The notes beneath the pieces are model-generated. The model worked only from the letters and a program-made list of their open reading frames with translations, was not told the origin of the DNA and did no database searches. Shown in pieces: positions 1 to 8,058 of a stretch of DNA of 64,000 bases. Source of the DNA: Paracoccus sp. MKU1. GTDB lineage: Bacteria; Pseudomonadota; Alphaproteobacteria; Rhodobacterales; Rhodobacteraceae. How positions within the stretch are numbered: the stretch's first letter is position 1; every line of letters starts with the position of its first letter. The position numbers and the translations under genes were made by a program. The DNA lies in the NCBI RefSeq assembly GCF_001447385.1, contig NZ_LLWQ01000064.1, positions 161,234 through 225,233 on the forward strand, written 5' to 3'.

Positions 1-861
1 ATCTTCACCATCCAGCTTTTCGGCATGGAATTCTCGCTGCGCTGGTATGCGCTGGCCTATCTGGCCGGGCTGCTGATCGGCTGGCGCATCATCGTAGCGC
101 TGATGCGGCGGCCGGGCCTGTGGGGCGACGCCGCACCGATGCGCCCCGAGCAGGTCGAGGAATTGCTGACCTGGGTGATCGTCGGCGTGGTGCTGGGCGG
201 GCGGCTGGGCTTCGTGCTGTTCTACGAGCCGGGCTATTACCTGGCCAATCCCGGGCAGATCCCGGTGATCTGGCGCGGCGGCATGTCCTTTCACGGCGGC
301 TTCCTGGGCGTGGTTCTGGCCTCCTGGTGGTTCTGCCGGCGGCACGGCATCCCGGCGCTGCGGCTGGCCGATGCGCTGTCGGTGGCGACGCCGATCGGCC
401 TCGGCCTCGGCCGAGTGGCGAATTTCATCAATGCCGAGCTGTGGGGCCGGCCGACCGATGCGCCCTGGGGCGTGATCTTCCCGGGCGAGGCGGCACAGAA
501 TTGCCCCGGCATCGCCGGTCCCTGCGCCCGCCACCCGAGCCAGCTTTACGAGGCGGGGCTGGAGGGCGTGCTGCTGGCCGCCGCGCTGTTCCTGCTGGTC
601 CGCGCCGGCGGCCTGCGCCGTCCGGGGCAGGCGCTGGGGATGTTCCTGGCCGGCTATGGCCTGTCGCGCTTTGTCGTCGAGTTCTTCCGCCAGGCCGATG
701 CGCAGTTCATCACCCCCGACAATCCGCTGGGCCATGTGCTGGGCGGGCCGGTCTGGGGCGTGACCATGGGACAGGTGCTGTCGCTGCCGATGGTGCTGGT
801 CGGGCTGGCCTTCCTGATCCGCGCCCGCAGCCGCCCGGCCGTGCCGCAGACGGCCGCATGA
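1..861 (+). CDS. lgt: Prolipoprotein diacylglyceryl transferase (5' end outside window)
   Basis: Transfers diacylglycerol from phosphatidylglycerol to the lipobox cysteine of prolipoproteins at the inner membrane, the first step of lipoprotein maturation. The frame is open from base 1, and in-frame residues before the first visible ATG (base 25) align with the family, so the true start lies upstream. Visible are several hydrophobic membrane segments, the conserved HGG stretch (near base 292) and the family signature [13 protein letters not shown] (near base 411), which carries the expected Arg, Asn and Glu. The stop overlaps the start of the next gene in an ATGA, so the two are translationally coupled. 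The identification is secure; only the N-terminus is missing. Confidence 0.96.
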   Translation: MFTIQLFGMEFSLRWYALAYLAGLLIGWRIIVALMRRPGLWGDAAPMRPEQVEELLTWVIVGVVLGGRLGFVLFYEPGYYLANPGQIPVIWRGGMSFHGGFLGVVLASWWFCRRHGIPALRLADALSVATPIGLGLGRVANFINAELWGRPTDAPWGVIFPGEAAQNCPGIAGPCARHPSQLYEAGLEGVLLAAALFLLVRAGGLRRPGQALGMFLAGYGLSRFVVEFFRQADAQFITPDNPLGHVLGGPVWGVTMGQVLSLPMVLVGLAFLIRARSRPAVPQTAA

Positions 862-1928
862 CGCCTCTGGCGCGCCTGATCGCCGCGCGCATCCGGCTAT
901 CGGGGCCGATGCGGCTGGACGAATACATGCGGCTCTGCCTGCTGCATCCCGAGCATGGCTATTACGCGACCCGCGACCCTTTCGGTGCGGCGGGCGATTT
1001 CACCACCGCGCCCGAGATCAGCCAGATCTTCGGCGAGATGGTCGGCCTGGCGCTGGCGCAAGCCTGGCTGGACCAGGGCCGGCCAGCGCCCTTTACCCTG
1101 GCCGAGATCGGTCCGGGGCGCGGCACGCTGATGGCCGATATCCTGCGCGCCATCCGGGTGGTGCCCGGCATGGCCGAGGCGGCGCGGGTCGTGTTGGTCG
1201 AAGCCTCGCCGCATCTGCGCCGGGTCCAGCGCGGCAGGCTGGGCGAGATCGCGCATCTGGACGATGTGTCGCAGTTGCCGCAGGCGCCGCTGTTCCTGGT
1301 CGCCAACGAGTTCTTCGACGCCCTGCCGATCCGGCAATTCCAGCGCGGTGCGCAGGGCTGGGCCGAACGGGTGGTGGCGCTGGATCAGGACGGCGGGCTG
1401 GAGATGGGGCTGGCCCCTGCCCCTGAGGGCGACGCGGGGCTGCCGCCCGCAGCCGAGGGGGCGATCCGCGAAACCTGCCCCGAGGCCGCGCCGATCGTCG
1501 CGCAGGTCGCCGGGCGCATCGCCGCGCATGGCGGCTGCGCCATCCTCATCGACTATGGCGGTTGGGACGGGCAGGGCGACACGTTCCAGGCGCTGCGCCG
1601 GCACCGGCCCGAGGATGTGCTGGCCAATCCCGGCGAGGCCGACCTGACCGCGCATGTGGATTTCGCGCCCCTGGCCTTGGCGGCGCGGGCGGCGGGGGCA
1701 CGCGTCTCGCGCATGGCGAGGCAGGGCGACTGGCTGCTGCGGCTGGGGATCGCGCAGCGCGCCGAGCGGCTGGCGGCGGCCGGGGATGCCGGCGCCATGG
1801 CTGCGCTTCATCGCTTGACCGCGCCCGATGAAATGGGTCACCTGTTCAAGGTGCTGGCCTTCTGGGCTCGCCATGCGCCCGTGCCTGCCGGATTCGAGCC
1901 CCTGGACGACGATGCAGACGACGCTTGA
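858..1928 (+). CDS. SAM-dependent methyltransferase, MidA/NDUFAF7 family
   Basis: 356 residues. The stretch [15 protein letters not shown] near residue 43 is the hallmark of the MidA/NDUFAF7 (DUF185) family, followed by a SAM-binding motif I ([14 protein letters not shown]). The mitochondrial member methylates an arginine of a complex I subunit. Paracoccus-like bacteria have a mitochondrial-type complex I, so a similar role is possible here, but that is inference. The start is the ATG inside the lgt stop (ATGA overlap), which gives a family-typical N-terminus ([20 protein letters not shown]). The C-terminus overlaps the start of pgeF by 17 bases, so lgt, this gene and pgeF form one unit. Confidence 0.88.
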   Translation: MTPLARLIAARIRLSGPMRLDEYMRLCLLHPEHGYYATRDPFGAAGDFTTAPEISQIFGEMVGLALAQAWLDQGRPAPFTLAEIGPGRGTLMADILRAIRVVPGMAEAARVVLVEASPHLRRVQRGRLGEIAHLDDVSQLPQAPLFLVANEFFDALPIRQFQRGAQGWAERVVALDQDGGLEMGLAPAPEGDAGLPPAAEGAIRETCPEAAPIVAQVAGRIAAHGGCAILIDYGGWDGQGDTFQALRRHRPEDVLANPGEADLTAHVDFAPLALAARAAGARVSRMARQGDWLLRLGIAQRAERLAAAGDAGAMAALHRLTAPDEMGHLFKVLAFWARHAPVPAGFEPLDDDADDA

Positions 1929-2676
1929 GATCCTGACCCATCCGCTGCTCGCTTCGGTGCGGCACGGCTTCTTCACAAGGCGCGGCGGCGCTTCCTCGGG
2001 GCTGTTCGCGGGGCTGAACTGCGGCTACGGCTCCAGCGACCAGGGCGAGATCGTCAGCATCAACCGCGCCCGCGTCGCCGAGGCGATGGGCGTGCCGCCC
2101 GCCGGCCTTGCCACCGTGCACCAGGTGCATTCCGCCGATATCGCCGTGCTGCGCGCCGGCGATGATCCCGCCGGTCTTGCGGGGGTTCGCGCCGACGGCA
2201 TCGTCACCGACCAGCCCGGGGTGGCGCTGGCGGTGCTGACCGCCGATTGCCAGCCGATCCTGCTGGCCGATCCGCAGGCCGGGGTGATCGGCGCCGTCCA
2301 TGCCGGCTGGCGCGGCGCGCTTTCGGGCGTGATCGAGGCGGCGGTGGGCGCGATGAACGACCTGGGGGCGACGCAGATCCGCGCGGTGATCGGCCCGACG
2401 ATCAGCCAGCGCGCCTATGAGGTCGGCGAGGATTTCATGGACGAATTCCTGGTCGAGGATCCGGGCTATCACCGCTTCTTCTCCGGCGGGCCGAACGGGC
2501 GGCCGATGTTCGACCTGCCCTCGTTCGGCCTGATGCGGCTGCGCGAGGCCGGGGTCGAGGCAGAGTGGACGCGGCATTGCACCTATTCCGATCCGGACCG
2601 ATTCTTTTCCTATCGCCGCAGCACGCATCAGAACCAAGCGGATTACGGTCGGCTGATCTCGGCCATCGCGCTGTAG
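1912..2676 (+). CDS. pgeF: Peptidoglycan editing factor PgeF (YfiH/laccase-domain family)
   Basis: 254 residues, normal length for the family. The conserved blocks FFTRRGGASSGLFAGLN, TVHQVHS, VLTADCQPI and AVHAGWRG carry the His/Cys/His metal site. YfiH homologues are reported to keep L-serine out of peptidoglycan stem peptides, and human LACC1 acts on purine nucleosides. The start ATG lies 17 bases inside the preceding methyltransferase gene, so the pair is probably cotranslated. A longer frame extends further upstream inside that gene, but only this start gives the family N-terminus. Confidence 0.92.
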   Translation: MQTTLEILTHPLLASVRHGFFTRRGGASSGLFAGLNCGYGSSDQGEIVSINRARVAEAMGVPPAGLATVHQVHSADIAVLRAGDDPAGLAGVRADGIVTDQPGVALAVLTADCQPILLADPQAGVIGAVHAGWRGALSGVIEAAVGAMNDLGATQIRAVIGPTISQRAYEVGEDFMDEFLVEDPGYHRFFSGGPNGRPMFDLPSFGLMRLREAGVEAEWTRHCTYSDPDRFFSYRRSTHQNQADYGRLISAIAL

Positions 2677-2779
2677 CGACGGGCCGGCGCAAGGTGCTCA
2701 CGGGCTGGGGCGTGCGATATCGGGGCCTGGGGCTGCGAGATGTCCGGCCGGTTTCCGCGATGCGGGATATTGCTGCTGG

Positions 2780-3514
2780 TCAGGGATAGACCTGCTCCAG
2801 CGCCCCGGATGAAATCATGCTGTTGGTCGTAACGATGGACTGGTCCTGAAGATTGTAGGTCCAGCAGTCCTCAAAGGCCAGTTCGTAGCGGCAATATCGG
2901 TGCGCTTCCAAGACCTTGCGCAGCTCCGGATCCATATTCTCCACATCGGTGACAAGGTTGCGCAACTTAATCGGTGATCCCAGAACAATTCCGGCATTCA
3001 TTGCGCTCGCGTAGACCAGCTCAGCGTTGTAGAATGCGCCGTCGCCCAGCAGAAACTGGTCATCGAATGGCTGACTATAAGCAATAAAGAGTGCGAAGCG
3101 CACCAGCGGCCCCGGCCACATCTGTTCTTCCGGATCATAGTCCTGATTGAGATCGGGGGCGCGATAGACCGCATATTCGTGAGGCGACAGTCCCTCGATA
3201 TGTTCATATAGCATCTCTTCGGTCACACCGTCCGACTGATCGACAAAGACAACGCGCGGGCCGCCACTACTGGGCCGAAGTATCCCGACCGATGCCCATT
3301 GCAGGCCGAAGCTTCGCTTTATTGCATCGTCAATGTCATTGATCTTGTCGCGGAAAATCAGATCACCCGGTCGCCAGTCCCACCTGGCTTCCGCCATAGC
3401 CGCCGAATAGTCCGACTGCCCGAGTTCTGGCTCGGCCAAGGGTTTGCCCTCCTGTGCCCATGCTGGCCAGTAAAGGGCGAAAGCCACCGATGTGGCCCGG
3501 ATCAGCTGTTTCAT
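2780..3514 (-). CDS. Secreted YiiX/YebB-like permuted NlpC/P60 protein without catalytic residues
   Basis: 244 residues with a Sec signal peptide (cleavage likely after PAWA, about residue 20). The mature part follows the layout of the YiiX permuted NlpC/P60 cysteine hydrolases: WRPGDLIFR, then the position of the YSHxG histidine, then the YCSE cysteine block and a Leu-rich tail. Here the histidine block reads WASVGIL (Ala74 instead of His) and the cysteine block reads FYNAELVY (Asn163 instead of Cys, Ala instead of Ser), so hydrolase activity is not expected. G+C is lower than its neighbours: two 60-base lines that I counted are about 52% and 55%. The start was chosen for its signal peptide; a longer frame upstream lacks one. 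It may be a binding protein or an acquired pseudoenzyme. Family assignment is by motif order only. Confidence 0.7.
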   Translation of the reverse strand: MKQLIRATSVAFALYWPAWAQEGKPLAEPELGQSDYSAAMAEARWDWRPGDLIFRDKINDIDDAIKRSFGLQWASVGILRPSSGGPRVVFVDQSDGVTEEMLYEHIEGLSPHEYAVYRAPDLNQDYDPEEQMWPGPLVRFALFIAYSQPFDDQFLLGDGAFYNAELVYASAMNAGIVLGSPIKLRNLVTDVENMDPELRKVLEAHRYCRYELAFEDCWTYNLQDQSIVTTNSMISSGALEQVYP

Positions 3515-3602
3515 AGGCTTCTTTGCTGCCGTTACCTGCCCTCGGAGCCTAGCCTTGCCGTCGAATGACCGCAAAAGGCTCAAAGCCCGCAGCCCGCAGC
3601 CC

Positions 3603-4103
3603 TCACCCCAGCGCCGCCGCCCTTTCCTCGACTACGCTGAAGGGCACGCCCGGCTCGTCCTTGGCGCAGCGGATCACCAGCGAGGTCTTGACCGAGGCCA
3701 CGTTCGGCGCCGCCGTCAGCTTCTCGGTCAGGAACCGCTGGAAGCTGGTCAGGTCGGGCGAGACGCATTTCAGGATGAAGTCGATCTCGCCGTTCAGCAT
3801 GTGGCACTCGCGCACCAGCGGCCATTCGCAGGCCAGCGCCTCAAAGGCCGACAGGTCGCGTTCGGACTGGCTCACCAGCCGGACCATGGCAAAGACCTGC
3901 ACCTCGAAGCCCAGCTCGCGCGCGTTGATATCGGCATGGTAGCCGCGGATATAGCCCATCTCCTCCAGCGCGCGGACGCGGCGCAGGCAGGGCGGGGCCG
4001 AAATGCCGACGCGGCGGGCCAGCTCGACATTGGTCATGCGGCCATCGGCTTGCAGCTCCGCCAGAATTTTGCGGTCGATTTCGTCAAGTCTGGCGGCGGT
4101 CAT
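3603..4103 (-). CDS. Lrp/AsnC-family transcriptional regulator
   Basis: 166 residues, typical for the family: an N-terminal helix-turn-helix (LDEIDRKILAELQADGR, then ELARRVGISAPPCLRRVRAL) and a C-terminal RAM/AsnC ligand-binding domain (HMLNGEIDFILK). The ATG at 4103 has a good ribosome site (AGGGGAC) and begins just before the HTH; the longer frame upstream adds only non-family sequence. It is divergent from trxB, and the 163-base gap between them contains a dyad (4122-4146) that could be its own operator. The effector amino acid cannot be read from the sequence. Confidence 0.93.
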   Translation of the reverse strand: MTAARLDEIDRKILAELQADGRMTNVELARRVGISAPPCLRRVRALEEMGYIRGYHADINARELGFEVQVFAMVRLVSQSERDLSAFEALACEWPLVRECHMLNGEIDFILKCVSPDLTSFQRFLTEKLTAAPNVASVKTSLVIRCAKDEPGVPFSVVEERAAALG

Positions 4104-4121
4104 CTGGTCCCCTGGCTTGCC

Positions 4122-4146
4122 TTTCCGGCAAAAAACATGCCGGAAA
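4122..4146. promoter_or_regulatory. Perfect 8-base dyad upstream of lrp, candidate autoregulatory operator
   Basis: TTTCCGGC (4122-4129) and its exact reverse complement GCCGGAAA (4139-4146) flank a 9-base A-rich spacer. The dyad ends 19 bases before the lrp start and lies between lrp and trxB. Lrp/AsnC proteins usually bind palindromes with an AT-rich centre and often repress their own gene, so this is a plausible operator. Function is inferred from position and symmetry only. Confidence 0.45.
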
Positions 4147-4266
4147 CTATCCTGCGGGGTCGGATTGCGCAACATTCTTTCCGCCCGCGCGGGAGTGGGC
4201 CTTATGGATTGCATGCCGGGCCGGCGGTGATTAGCTAAGGCTGCGCCAAGCGAAAGGTTTCCTGCC

Positions 4267-5283
4267 ATGTCCCATGTCCCTGCCGAGATTGCCGCCGACA
4301 CCAGCCTGCCCGCCCATAGCCGGGTGCTGATCGTGGGTTCGGGTCCGGCCGGCTATACGGCCGCGGTCTATGCCGCGCGCGCGATGCTTTCGCCGGTGCT
4401 GATCCAGGGCATGCAGCCGGGCGGCCAGCTGACCATCACCACCGAGGTCGAGAACTGGCCGGGCGAGACCGAGATCCAGGGCCCCGACCTGATGGTCAAG
4501 ATGGAGGCGCATGCCCGCGCCATGGGCGCCCGCATCTTCGTCGATACGGTGACGCGGCTGGACCTGAAGCGGCGGCCCTTCGTGGCCGAGCTCGATTCGG
4601 GGGCGCGCATCACCGCGGATGCGGTGATCCTGGCCACCGGCGCCCAGGCGCGCTGGCTGGGCCTGCCCAGCGAGGAGAAGCTCAAGGGCTTCGGCGTCTC
4701 GGCCTGCGCCACCTGCGACGGCTTCTTCTACCGGGGCCGCGAGGTCGTGGTGGTGGGCGGCGGCAACACCGCGGTCGAGGAGGCGCTGTTCCTGACCAAT
4801 TTCGCCAGCAAGGTGACGCTGATCCATCGCCGCGACAGCCTGCGGGCCGAGAAGATCCTGCAAGAGCGGCTGTTCCGCAATCCCAAGGTCGCGGTGATCT
4901 GGGATCACGAACTGGTCGAGGTGCAGGGCGAGCAGCAGCCGCCGGGCGTGACCGGCGTGCGCGTGCGCCATGTCCGGCAGGGGACCGAGCAGGTGGTGCC
5001 GGCGGACGGCGTCTTCATCGCCATCGGCCATGCGCCCGCCTCGGAACTGGTCAAGGACCAACTCGACCTGCATCACGGCGGCTATGTCCGGGTCGAGCCG
5101 GGCACGACGCGGACCTCGATCCCCGGCGTCTTTGCCGCGGGCGACCTGACCGACCACATCTATCGCCAGGCGGTGACCAGTGCCGGCATGGGCTGCATGG
5201 CGGCGCTGGATGCCGAGCGCTACCTGGCCGAGCATGACACGGCCGGCGAGCCGAACCCGCATGCCGCCGAGATCCCGGCCTGA
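4267..5283 (+). CDS. trxB: Thioredoxin-disulfide reductase
   Basis: Flavoprotein that passes electrons from NADPH to thioredoxin in the cytoplasm. 338 residues. An N-terminal FAD motif ([18 protein letters not shown]), the redox-active CATC at residues 147-150 within the NADPH domain, a second Rossmann motif ([12 protein letters not shown]) and the C-terminal FAD motif GVFAAGDL are all present. The start is preceded by AAAGG. The gene is divergent from an lrp-type regulator and is followed 22 bases later by a degenerate ATP-sulfurylase gene, so the pair may be cotranscribed. The N-terminus is about 15 residues longer than in E. coli TrxB. Confidence 0.96.
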   Translation: MSHVPAEIAADTSLPAHSRVLIVGSGPAGYTAAVYAARAMLSPVLIQGMQPGGQLTITTEVENWPGETEIQGPDLMVKMEAHARAMGARIFVDTVTRLDLKRRPFVAELDSGARITADAVILATGAQARWLGLPSEEKLKGFGVSACATCDGFFYRGREVVVVGGGNTAVEEALFLTNFASKVTLIHRRDSLRAEKILQERLFRNPKVAVIWDHELVEVQGEQQPPGVTGVRVRHVRQGTEQVVPADGVFIAIGHAPASELVKDQLDLHHGGYVRVEPGTTRTSIPGVFAAGDLTDHIYRQAVTSAGMGCMAALDAERYLAEHDTAGEPNPHAAEIPA

Positions 5284-5305
5284 TGGCCAGGCCGTTGCCC
5301 GCCCG

Positions 5306-6115
5306 ATGAGCCTGCCGCATCACCAGCCGCTCCGCGCACTTCTGGTCAGCCCCGAGGCCGGGCAGAAGCTGCGGGCCGAGGCCGCGCGCCTGGCCGCCTG
5401 GGATCTGACCTCCCGGCAACTGGCCGATCTGGACCTGCTGACCGGCGGCGGCTTCTTCCCGCTGCGCGGCTTTCTGACCCAGGCGGATTACGATTCGGTG
5501 CTGGCGGGGATGCGGCTGACCTCGGGCGCGCTCTGGCCCATGCCGGTGGTGCTGGAGGTCGGCGTGGATTTCGCCGATCAGGTCGAACCGGGGGAGGATA
5601 TCGCCCTGCGCGGCCCCGATGGCGCGGTCATGGCCATTCTGTCGGTCACCGACAAGTGGAGCCCGGACCGGGCGCGCGAGACCGAAAGCCTGTTCGGCAG
5701 CGCCGAGCCGTCGCATCCGGCTGCGGCCTTGCAGCGCGCGGCCGGGCCGGTCTGCCTGGGCGGGCCGGTCAAGGGATTGCAAGGCGCGGATGATGCCCGG
5801 CACGGCCCGAACGGCTGGCGGGCGCATTTTCGCGCCCAGGGTTGCGCGCGGGTGCTGGCCTGCGATCCCGCGGATGTGCCTGTCGCGGCGCCGCTGGCCG
5901 GTGCGCTTGGCGCCGAATTGCTGACGGTCGGGGCCGAGCCGCGCCAAGCCGGGGCGCGCGAGGCGCTGTGGCAGGCGCTGATCCGCCGCAACCATGGCGC
6001 CACGCATCTGCTGCTGCCCGCAGATCCGGCTGCACAGGCGCTGCTGCGGCAATATGGGGACGAGATCGGGCTGGAACTGGTCGAGGCCGGCGATGGCGGG
6101 ACCGGCGACCCATAA
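5306..6115 (+). CDS. Truncated ATP-sulfurylase-like protein (N-terminal PUA-like domain, degenerate catalytic region)
   Basis: 269 residues. Residues 1-170 look like the N-terminal domain of bacterial sulfate adenylyltransferase (WDLTSRQLADLDLL, GGFFPLRGFL, GALWPMPVVLEV, ILSVTDKWSPD, CLGGPVKGLQ). The catalytic part keeps its flanks (NGWRAHFRAQGCARVLA and GAREALWQALIRRNHGATH), but the ATP/sulfate site QTRNPxHRAH is gone, about 50 residues between the flanks are missing, and the GRDHAG loop has become LPADPAA. There is no adenylylsulfate kinase domain. Related bacteria carry a full bifunctional Sat/CysC at about this place behind trxB (from memory). The frame is intact without stops, so this could be a retained non-catalytic protein or an old pseudogene. 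ATP-sulfurylase activity is not expected. Confidence 0.75.
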   Translation: MSLPHHQPLRALLVSPEAGQKLRAEAARLAAWDLTSRQLADLDLLTGGGFFPLRGFLTQADYDSVLAGMRLTSGALWPMPVVLEVGVDFADQVEPGEDIALRGPDGAVMAILSVTDKWSPDRARETESLFGSAEPSHPAAALQRAAGPVCLGGPVKGLQGADDARHGPNGWRAHFRAQGCARVLACDPADVPVAAPLAGALGAELLTVGAEPRQAGAREALWQALIRRNHGATHLLLPADPAAQALLRQYGDEIGLELVEAGDGGTGDP

Positions 6116-6250
6116 CAGGCCCTTGCCGGATGGCGGTCCGGATGACCGCTCTGGCATTTCCTCGCGACATTGAATGGTTGGATGGCCGCTGCGAGACGGC
6201 GCCATTGTCGCGACCGGGCCGCCGCCTTGCCGGGCGACGGCCGTTTGCGG

Positions 6251-6478
6251 TCAGTGTACGCTGACCGGGGTCAACTCGTTCTGGCGGGCCAGCATGAAGG
6301 CCAGGCTGCGGTCCTTGACCAGGGCCAGCCGCTCTCCGTCGGGGCCATGCACGGCATAAAGCGCGTCGGCGCCGGGCACCTGACGGCGAACCTCGTCGGG
6401 CAGGCTGTCCATGGCGACGCGGCGGATATAGACGATGTTGCCCGCGTTTTCCGGGCCGAAATCGAATTTCTCGTTCAT
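6251..6478 (-). CDS. DUF1150 family small protein
   Basis: 75 residues. The sequence (NIVYIRRVAMDSLPDEVR, then DALYAVHGPDGERLALVKD) matches the small DUF1150 proteins that commonly sit beside a small heat-shock gene in Alphaproteobacteria. It lies 13 bases downstream of hsp20 on the same strand and is probably in the same heat-inducible operon. The start is preceded by an AAAGGGGA ribosome site. The molecular function is unknown; the pairing suggests a protein-homeostasis role. The operon ends in a convergent 135-base gap towards the ATP-sulfurylase remnant. Confidence 0.85.
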   Translation of the reverse strand: MNEKFDFGPENAGNIVYIRRVAMDSLPDEVRRQVPGADALYAVHGPDGERLALVKDRSLAFMLARQNELTPVSVH

Positions 6479-6491
6479 TTGCGATCCCCTT

Positions 6492-6902
6492 TCACTTGCG
6501 GCTGATCGGTATGGTCTGCACGATGCTGTCGGGCACGGAGCGGCGCAGATCGATGTTCAGAAGCCCGTTTTCCAACCCTGCGGACACGACCTCGACGCCA
6601 TCCGCCAGCACGAAGCTGCGCTGAAAGGCGCGGGACGCGATGCCCCGGTGCAGAAAGACGCGGCCTTCCTCGGTCTCCGACTGCCGACCGCGAATCACCA
6701 ACTGGCGATCCTCCAGCGTGATCGACAGGTCCTCCTCGGAAAAACCCGCCACGGCCAGCGTGATGCGAAAGCCGTTCGGCCCCTGGTGTTCGATGTTGTA
6801 GGGCGGATAGCCCTCGGCGCCCTTGGCGGCACGTTCGGCCAGACGTTCCAACTGGTCGAACCCCAGCAGGAACGGATGAGCGGCCAGACTGATCTTGGTC
6901 AT
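6492..6902 (-). CDS. Small heat shock protein, Hsp20/IbpA family
   Basis: ATP-independent holdase that binds unfolding proteins. 136 residues with an alpha-crystallin domain: VAGFSEEDLSITLEDRQLVI, SRAFQRSFVL and the ENGLLNIDL strand. A C-terminal IPI (in TIPIS) is the I-x-I motif used for oligomerisation. Start ATG at 6902; a TTG two codons upstream is also open but is poorer. A TTGTTT-17-CATATT promoter lies 64 bases upstream, and a small hairpin covers the ribosome-binding region, so expression is probably heat-controlled at both levels. DUF1150 follows in the same direction. Confidence 0.95.
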   Translation of the reverse strand: MTKISLAAHPFLLGFDQLERLAERAAKGAEGYPPYNIEHQGPNGFRITLAVAGFSEEDLSITLEDRQLVIRGRQSETEEGRVFLHRGIASRAFQRSFVLADGVEVVSAGLENGLLNIDLRRSVPDSIVQTIPISRK

Positions 6903-6911
6903 TCCCAAGCC

Positions 6912-6927
6912 CTTTGCATCAAAGCGA
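6912..6927 (-). promoter_or_regulatory. Possible RNA thermometer over the hsp20 ribosome site
   Basis: On the hsp20 mRNA strand, CTTTG (6924-6920) can pair with CAAAG (6916-6912) across a 3-base ATG loop, covering the AAAGGG purines upstream of the start at 6902. The pentamer TCGCT (6927-6923) overlaps the 5' arm and matches the U(U/C)GCU element that ROSE thermometers place opposite the Shine-Dalgarno. The hairpin is short, so this is a candidate only. Confidence 0.35.
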
Positions 6928-6965
6928 CTGTCGGCCGGACCCCGGAATGGCGATCCGGCAAGATC

Positions 6966-6994
6966 AATATGTGAACGGATGCCGCCGGAAACAA
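6966..6994 (-). promoter_or_regulatory. Promoter for hsp20-DUF1150
   Basis: Read on the minus strand: TTGTTT (6994-6989), 17-base spacer, CATATT (6971-6966). The preceding base makes CTTGTTT, and CTTG is the core of alphaproteobacterial heat-shock sigma (RpoH) -35 elements, so either sigma-70 or RpoH could read it. It sits 64 bases upstream of the hsp20 start, leaving a leader of about 55-60 nucleotides. Confidence 0.5.
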
Positions 6995-7022
6995 GGGCTT
7001 GCCGCGTCGCAGCGGCGCGAGG

Positions 7023-7625
7023 TCAGGGCCGCAGGCCGCATGCGGCCATCGCCGCCCGGATCGCCCGGCCCGAGCCGGCCAGCGGCAGGCTGCCCCGGCC
7101 GCGCTCGTCCGAAAGCTCGATCCGGCTGCCGCCCAGCAGCCCGGCCAGCAGCGCCGAGCCGCGCGCCGCCTGGGTTGCGCGCATGCCGCGCTGTGCCACA
7201 AAGGGCTGCATCACCGGCCGGCCGTCGATGCGCAGGACCAGCGCGCCGGGCGAGCCGGCCATGCCCTCGATGGCGATCAGCCCCTCGTTGCCGCGCTGGC
7301 ACATATAGCTCAGCGCCAGCCGGCCGGACTGCACCCTTGCATAATGCGTCCGGCCGCCATCGGCCGCGCCGTTGGTCCAGGCCGCACCCTGCCGCGGCGG
7401 CTGGGCGGGCTGCTGGCGCCGGGGCGCCGGGGCGGCTTCCTCGCAATGTTCGGCCACGCAAGCGTGGTATTGCGGGTTCGAGGCGGGACCGAAGTGATAC
7501 AGGCATTGGTTGACGCAAAGCTGCATCTGTTCGTCCCCGCCTTGGGCATGCGCGGGGGCAAGCGGCAGCAGCAGCGCCATCGCAAGGGCGCCGGGCCCGA
7601 TCCTGTTGGGGGCGGTGGGGGGCAT
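7023..7625 (-). CDS. Secreted protein of unknown function
   Basis: 200 residues. A Sec signal peptide (hydrophobic GALAMALLLPLAPAHAQ, cleavage after AHA, about residue 27) is followed by a Cys-rich segment with spacing C-x3-C and later C-x4-C within about 25 residues, a Pro/Arg/Gln-rich linker, and a C-terminal globular part (LALSYMCQRGNEGLIAIEG, then LVLRIDGRPV) ending near MAACG. The paired cysteines suggest disulfides in the periplasm. The start has a strong AGGAGG site 5 bases upstream. The C-terminal part loosely recalls secreted invasion-associated (IalB-type) proteins, but I do not regard that as established. Divergent from the DUF465 gene. Confidence 0.7.
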   Translation of the reverse strand: MPPTAPNRIGPGALAMALLLPLAPAHAQGGDEQMQLCVNQCLYHFGPASNPQYHACVAEHCEEAAPAPRRQQPAQPPRQGAAWTNGAADGGRTHYARVQSGRLALSYMCQRGNEGLIAIEGMAGSPGALVLRIDGRPVMQPFVAQRGMRATQAARGSALLAGLLGGSRIELSDERGRGSLPLAGSGRAIRAAMAACGLRP

Positions 7626-7732
7626 CGGTTCCTCCTGCATCGGGTTCTGGCGCGAGTTTCGGGCCGGGCGGCCGCTCCGGGCAAGCGTTTTCTGATGCTG
7701 CCGGCTTGCGTTAACGCTTTCTCGCAAAACCA

Positions 7733-7761
7733 TTAACAACGCCGGGGGCCTGCGCTATAAC
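7733..7761 (+). promoter_or_regulatory. Sigma-70-type promoter for the DUF465-purE-purK unit
   Basis: TTAACA (7733-7738) and TATAAC (7756-7761) with a 17-base spacer each match the consensus at five of six positions. The predicted start is about 20 bases upstream of the DUF465 ATG. A perfect 10-base palindrome GCGTTAACGC (7708-7717) lies just upstream and could bind a regulator. Confidence 0.6.
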
Positions 7762-7787
7762 CGGAACGATCCAGCCCGAGGCCCGAG

Positions 7788-8006
7788 ATGAACGCCCAAC
7801 ACGAGATGTCCCATGACGAGATCGCCCGCGCCAAGCTCGAAGTGCTGCGGCGCGAGCACCGGGATCTTGACGAGGCGATCGCCGCGCTGTCGGAACAGAG
7901 CCTGACCCATTCGCTGACGCTGCAACGGCTCAAGAAGCAAAAGCTTGCGCTCAAGGACCGCATCTCCCGGCTCGAGGACGAGTTGACCCCCGACATCATC
8001 GCCTGA
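7788..8006 (+). CDS. DUF465 (YdcH-like) small helical protein
   Basis: 72 residues, entirely helical in character, with a long heptad-like stretch ([30 protein letters not shown]) typical of DUF465. These cytoplasmic proteins form short coiled coils; their function is unknown. The gene follows a good promoter by about 27 bases and precedes purE by 52 bases on the same strand, with a GC hairpin (8016-8038) in the gap. Confidence 0.88.
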   Translation: MNAQHEMSHDEIARAKLEVLRREHRDLDEAIAALSEQSLTHSLTLQRLKKQKLALKDRISRLEDELTPDIIA

Positions 8007-8015
8007 TTGCATGAT

Positions 8016-8038
8016 CCCGCCCGGCGCTGTAGGGCGGG
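8016..8038. terminator. GC hairpin between DUF465 and purE
   Basis: CCCGCCC (8016-8022) pairs perfectly with GGGCGGG (8032-8038) around a 9-base loop. No T-run follows on the plus strand, so it is at best a partial terminator or processing site separating DUF465 from the pur genes. Confidence 0.3.
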
Positions 8039-8058
8039 GCGCAAAAGGGGGTCGAGCC

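Noticed and set aside
2690..2779. Short imperfect direct repeat (CTGGGGC...GCGA) after pgeF
   Set aside because: Too short and too imperfect in GC-rich sequence to be distinguished from chance.
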